NCBI GenBank assembly: GCA_964402955.1
Contig: CAYOEZ010000075.1
Location: 1-18,748, forward strand
Length of the DNA: 18,748 nt
Direction of reading: 5' to 3'
Source: CAYOEZ01 sp964402955
Lineage (GTDB): Bacteria > Chloroflexota > DTOL01 > DAOUCN01
Shown: piece by piece, positions 15,489 through 18,748 of the stretch
Layout of the letters: each line of letters starts with the position of its first letter
How positions within the stretch are numbered: the first letter of the stretch is position 1
Program-made: the position numbers and the translations under genes
Notes under the pieces: model-generated
The model's input: the letters and a program-made list of their open reading frames with translations, nothing else
Told to the model about the DNA's origin: nothing
Databases searched by the model: none

Positions 15489-15633
15489 CCAGGGCCTGTG
15501 CAAAGTTACCCGTCTGTGCGTAGGGGCAGGTCTGAGACCTGCCTTCCCATGACCACACAGGGCAGGCGGGCAGGTCTCAGACCTGCCCCATACGCAACGT
15601 TGCGCCTGTCAAGGGACTTTGCACAAACCCTGG
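15489..15633. mobile_element. 145-bp MITE-like palindromic element
   Basis: Terminal inverted repeats CCAGGGCCTGTGCAAAGT (15489-15506) and ACTTTGCACAAACCCTGG (15616-15633) match at 16 of 18 positions. Inside, two 19-bp palindromes, GGCAGGTCTGAGACCTGCC (15525-15543) and its near twin (15569-15587), are flanked by mirrored GTGCGTA / TACGCAAC. No coding capacity is seen. It resembles a non-autonomous element mobilised by an IS elsewhere, or an intergenic palindromic repeat family. It fills most of the gap between the archease fusion and rtcB and could form a large RNA hairpin there. Confidence 0.65.
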
Positions 15634-15664
15634 CACATTGCGGGCCGTCTGGCCGGAGCCATCG

Positions 15665-17128
<1,464 letters not shown>

Positions 17129-17141
17129 GTGGAGGTCTTCG

Positions 17142-17366
17142 ATGGATCGAATCTCAATTGATCCCGCCATACAACATGGGAAGCCAGTTGTACGCGGGAC
17201 CCGCGTGCCTGTGGATATTGTCGTTGGTTCTTTGGCAGGAGGCATGACATACGCTGAAGTTCAGAGCGAATACGGCGTCACGCTGGCCGATATTCAAGCC
17301 TGCCTGACTTATGCTGCGAATGCGCTTTCCGAGGAGCGTCTCTTTGCCGAGGCTGTTGGGCGATGA
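17142..17366 (+). CDS. DUF433 family antitoxin
   Basis: The 74-residue protein is a typical DUF433 member: RISIDPAIQHGKPVVRGTRVPVDIVVGSL, then GMTYAEVQSEYGVTLADIQACLTYA with a winged-helix-like fold. DUF433 proteins pair with DUF5615 PIN-like toxins in type II toxin-antitoxin loci and are thought to bind DNA and neutralise the toxin. GGAGG at 17131-17135 precedes ATG 17142. Its TGA overlaps the ATG of the toxin remnant (ATGA at 17363-17366), the usual arrangement. The start lies 13 bp after the rtcB stop, so it may be co-transcribed with rtcB. Confidence 0.88.
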   Translation: MDRISIDPAIQHGKPVVRGTRVPVDIVVGSLAGGMTYAEVQSEYGVTLADIQACLTYAANALSEERLFAEAVGR

Positions 17367-17493
17367 ATCAGCGTTTTCTTGTGGACGAAGACACCCCTAT
17401 AATGTCGATATTGGTCAGGTCGATCTGCGAGGCGCTTTGGTGATCCTACGCCCTGACGGTTACCGTATCCGGCGCGAGGGTCAGACTGATTGA
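17363..17493 (+). pseudogene. DUF5615 PIN-like toxin with internal deletion
   Basis: The start ATG at 17363 encodes MNQRFLVDEDTP, the classic opening of DUF5615 toxins, whose Asp residues are part of the PIN-like active site. From about 17397 the family's C-terminal part (DIGQVDLRGALVILRPDGYR, then IRREGQTD and TGA at 17491-17493) appears in a different frame. Roughly the middle half of a normal protein of about 110-120 residues is missing. In the start frame translation ends at 17441-17443 after 26 codons. The toxin is therefore dead while the antitoxin stays intact. Confidence 0.7.
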
Positions 17494-17494
17494 T

Positions 17495-18664
17495 ATGCGC
17501 AAAGCAGATGCCAGAACCACAACTCTATGTATCAGCAGAAAGCGAAGAGAATGCACGGTGCTGGTTCTTGGTGCATTGTTCTTGCTCTTTACTCTTTCTG
17601 CCTGTCAGGCGGGCGGCACGCGTCCGATCATCAAGATCGGCTTGACGGCGCCATTCAGTGGCTTCGACGAGTCAATCGGCTACAGTGTCATTGGCGCGGT
17701 ACGCCTGGCGGTGCGCGAGCGCAACGAGACTGGCGGTGTGGGCGGCTACAGCATCGAGCTTGTCGCATTGGACGATGGCAACGAGCCGGACATGGCTGCC
17801 CAACGCGCGCGGGAGATGATCATCGACACGGCCGTTATGGCTATCGTGGGCGGATTCGACAACGCGGCCGCCCAGGCGGCAGCGGCGGAGTATGAGCACG
17901 CCGGAATGGCGTTTGTCACCCTGGCGACAGGCGACGCACTGACGGGACACTCTTTCCGACTGGTCGGGTCAGAAAAAGAGGCTGGCTGGTTGGCCGGCCG
18001 GTGGGCTGCGCGCGATATGCACGCGCGGCGTATCGCCATTGTCAGCGACCGCACAGCCGACAGCGCATTGACCGAGCAATTCACGACGGCCGCGCAGACG
18101 GGCGGCGCGGCCGTCGTCTATCGCGGCTACAGCGAGCGATGGCAATTGGACTTCTCGGTTGTGACACGCGACCTGGCCAGCGCCTCGCCCGACCTTGTCT
18201 TTTTTGCCGGGCGCGCTGCCGAGGCAGGCGAGTTGCTCAAACAGATACGCGCTGCCGGTGTGCGGTCCATATTCATGGGCGGGCCTGGCGTCGATGACGC
18301 GCGCATAGTGCAGATCGCTGGCCAGGCCGCGCAGGGCGCATCCTACGTGTCGCTCGGCTTTGGGCTGGCACAGGTCAAAGACGCGTCTGTGCGCGATCGG
18401 CTGGCGACGGCCAGCCTGCGCCCGCCAGGAGCGTACACCGTGCTTGCCTATGACGGCGCGCACCTCGTGCTCGACGCCCTGGAACGGGCAATCAAGGCCC
18501 AGCGCAAGCCGGCGCGTGCGGGTGTTGCTGAGGCCGTGCGCACAAGCCGATTCCAGGGTCTCAGTGGCGACATCGCCTTTGATCAAGACGGCAACCGGCT
18601 GATCTCACCACTACATGTGCTCACGCTCAACAACACATATCCCGGCACAATTGTCTGCCAATGA
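17495..18664 (+). CDS. ABC transporter substrate-binding lipoprotein, LivK type
   Basis: The 389-residue protein has a basic N-terminus, a hydrophobic segment (TVLVLGALFLLFTLSAC) and a lipobox with Cys37 as the anchor. The mature part is a periplasmic binding protein of the branched-chain amino acid type (Peripla_BP_6): IIKIGLTAPFSGFDESIGYS, then GAVRLAVRERNETGGVGGYSIELVALDDGNEP, then VMAIVGGFDNAAAQAAAAEYEHAGMAFVT. The C-terminal GLSGDIAFDQDGNRLISPLHVL is also usual. It would bind amino acids, amides or related small molecules outside the cell. Start ATG 17495 lies one base after the toxin remnant stop; the ribosome site is weak (GAGGG, distant). Permease and ATPase genes are not in the window. 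Confidence 0.88.
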   Translation: MRKADARTTTLCISRKRRECTVLVLGALFLLFTLSACQAGGTRPIIKIGLTAPFSGFDESIGYSVIGAVRLAVRERNETGGVGGYSIELVALDDGNEPDMAAQRAREMIIDTAVMAIVGGFDNAAAQAAAAEYEHAGMAFVTLATGDALTGHSFRLVGSEKEAGWLAGRWAARDMHARRIAIVSDRTADSALTEQFTTAAQTGGAAVVYRGYSERWQLDFSVVTRDLASASPDLVFFAGRAAEAGELLKQIRAAGVRSIFMGGPGVDDARIVQIAGQAAQGASYVSLGFGLAQVKDASVRDRLATASLRPPGAYTVLAYDGAHLVLDALERAIKAQRKPARAGVAEAVRTSRFQGLSGDIAFDQDGNRLISPLHVLTLNNTYPGTIVCQ

Positions 18665-18699
18665 CAGGTGTCCACTGCAAAAAGGTTGTGTTCGCCCAA

Positions 18700-18748
18700 C
18701 CGTCATTGCGAGAACTCCATACCGCCCCTTTGGCGGTATGCCTGACGG
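18700..18748. repeat. Terminal hairpin repeat with GTCATTGCGAG core
   Basis: CATACCGCC (18718-18726) pairs with GGCGGTATG (18732-18740) around five bases, and the outer CCGTCA (18700-18705) pairs with TGACGG (18743-18748). The CGTCATTGCGAG beginning is seen in a widespread family of intergenic palindromic repeats. It may also stop transcription after the binding-protein gene. Confidence 0.5.

Noticed and set aside
15525..15587. Possible CRISPR repeats in the palindromic pair
   Set aside because: Only two units, opposite or self-complementary, within one inverted-repeat element; no regular spacers or cas genes.
17311..17493. A stand-alone 60-codon gene across the antitoxin end
   Set aside because: Its first half overlaps the DUF433 gene in another frame; only its second half has homology, as the C-terminal part of the broken toxin.

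Overview
The window looks like a bacterial chromosome segment, most plausibly from Chloroflexota (Anaerolineae or Caldilineae-like). The reasons are moderately high GC, RHS tip cassettes, a GH116 plus ABC sugar-import operon, a DUF433/DUF5615 toxin-antitoxin pair, and dense palindromic intergenic repeats. This placement is inference from gene content; there is no rRNA or other marker gene.

Left part (1-4750, plus strand): a TPR gene cut by the window edge is followed by two promoterless, 5'-truncated RHS tips. They share about 350-470 bp of RHS core ending at DPTGH and then diverge completely into different C-terminal toxin candidates. Each is followed by a small gene that fits an immunity protein: one overlaps the toxin by ATGA, the other is membrane-anchored. 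This is a displaced polymorphic-toxin cassette array.

Middle left (4750-7270): mazG on the minus strand runs head-on into an N-terminally truncated DDE transposase. Next comes the first copy of a 574-bp direct repeat, which carries a promoter and the first 161 codons of a P-loop kinase. This copy is cut off and joined to a Cys-rich, EF-hand-like fragment of another gene and a strong hairpin.

Centre (7270-13998, minus strand): an operon of a Tat-type lipoprotein sugar-binding protein, two MalF/MalG-type permeases, a DUF624-like membrane protein and an 885-residue GH116 glycosidase. It would bind and import an oligosaccharide or glycoside and cleave it in the cytoplasm. A consensus promoter and a 20-bp palindromic operator candidate precede it, and a stem-loop separates the binding-protein gene from the permeases. 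No ATPase gene is present.

Right part (14321-17128, plus strand): the second copy of the 574-bp repeat leads into the complete gene, a fusion of a polynucleotide-kinase-like P-loop domain with archease. It is followed, across a 145-bp MITE-like element, by the RNA ligase gene rtcB. Archease is the activator of RtcB, so this is an RNA repair or splicing module with an unusual built-in kinase. The two repeats exactly flank the 7.4-kb sugar module, as expected if a circle had integrated by homologous recombination, although an assembly artefact must be excluded.

End (17129-18748): a DUF433 antitoxin with an internally deleted DUF5615 toxin, then a branched-chain amino-acid-type ABC binding lipoprotein and a hairpin repeat at the window edge.
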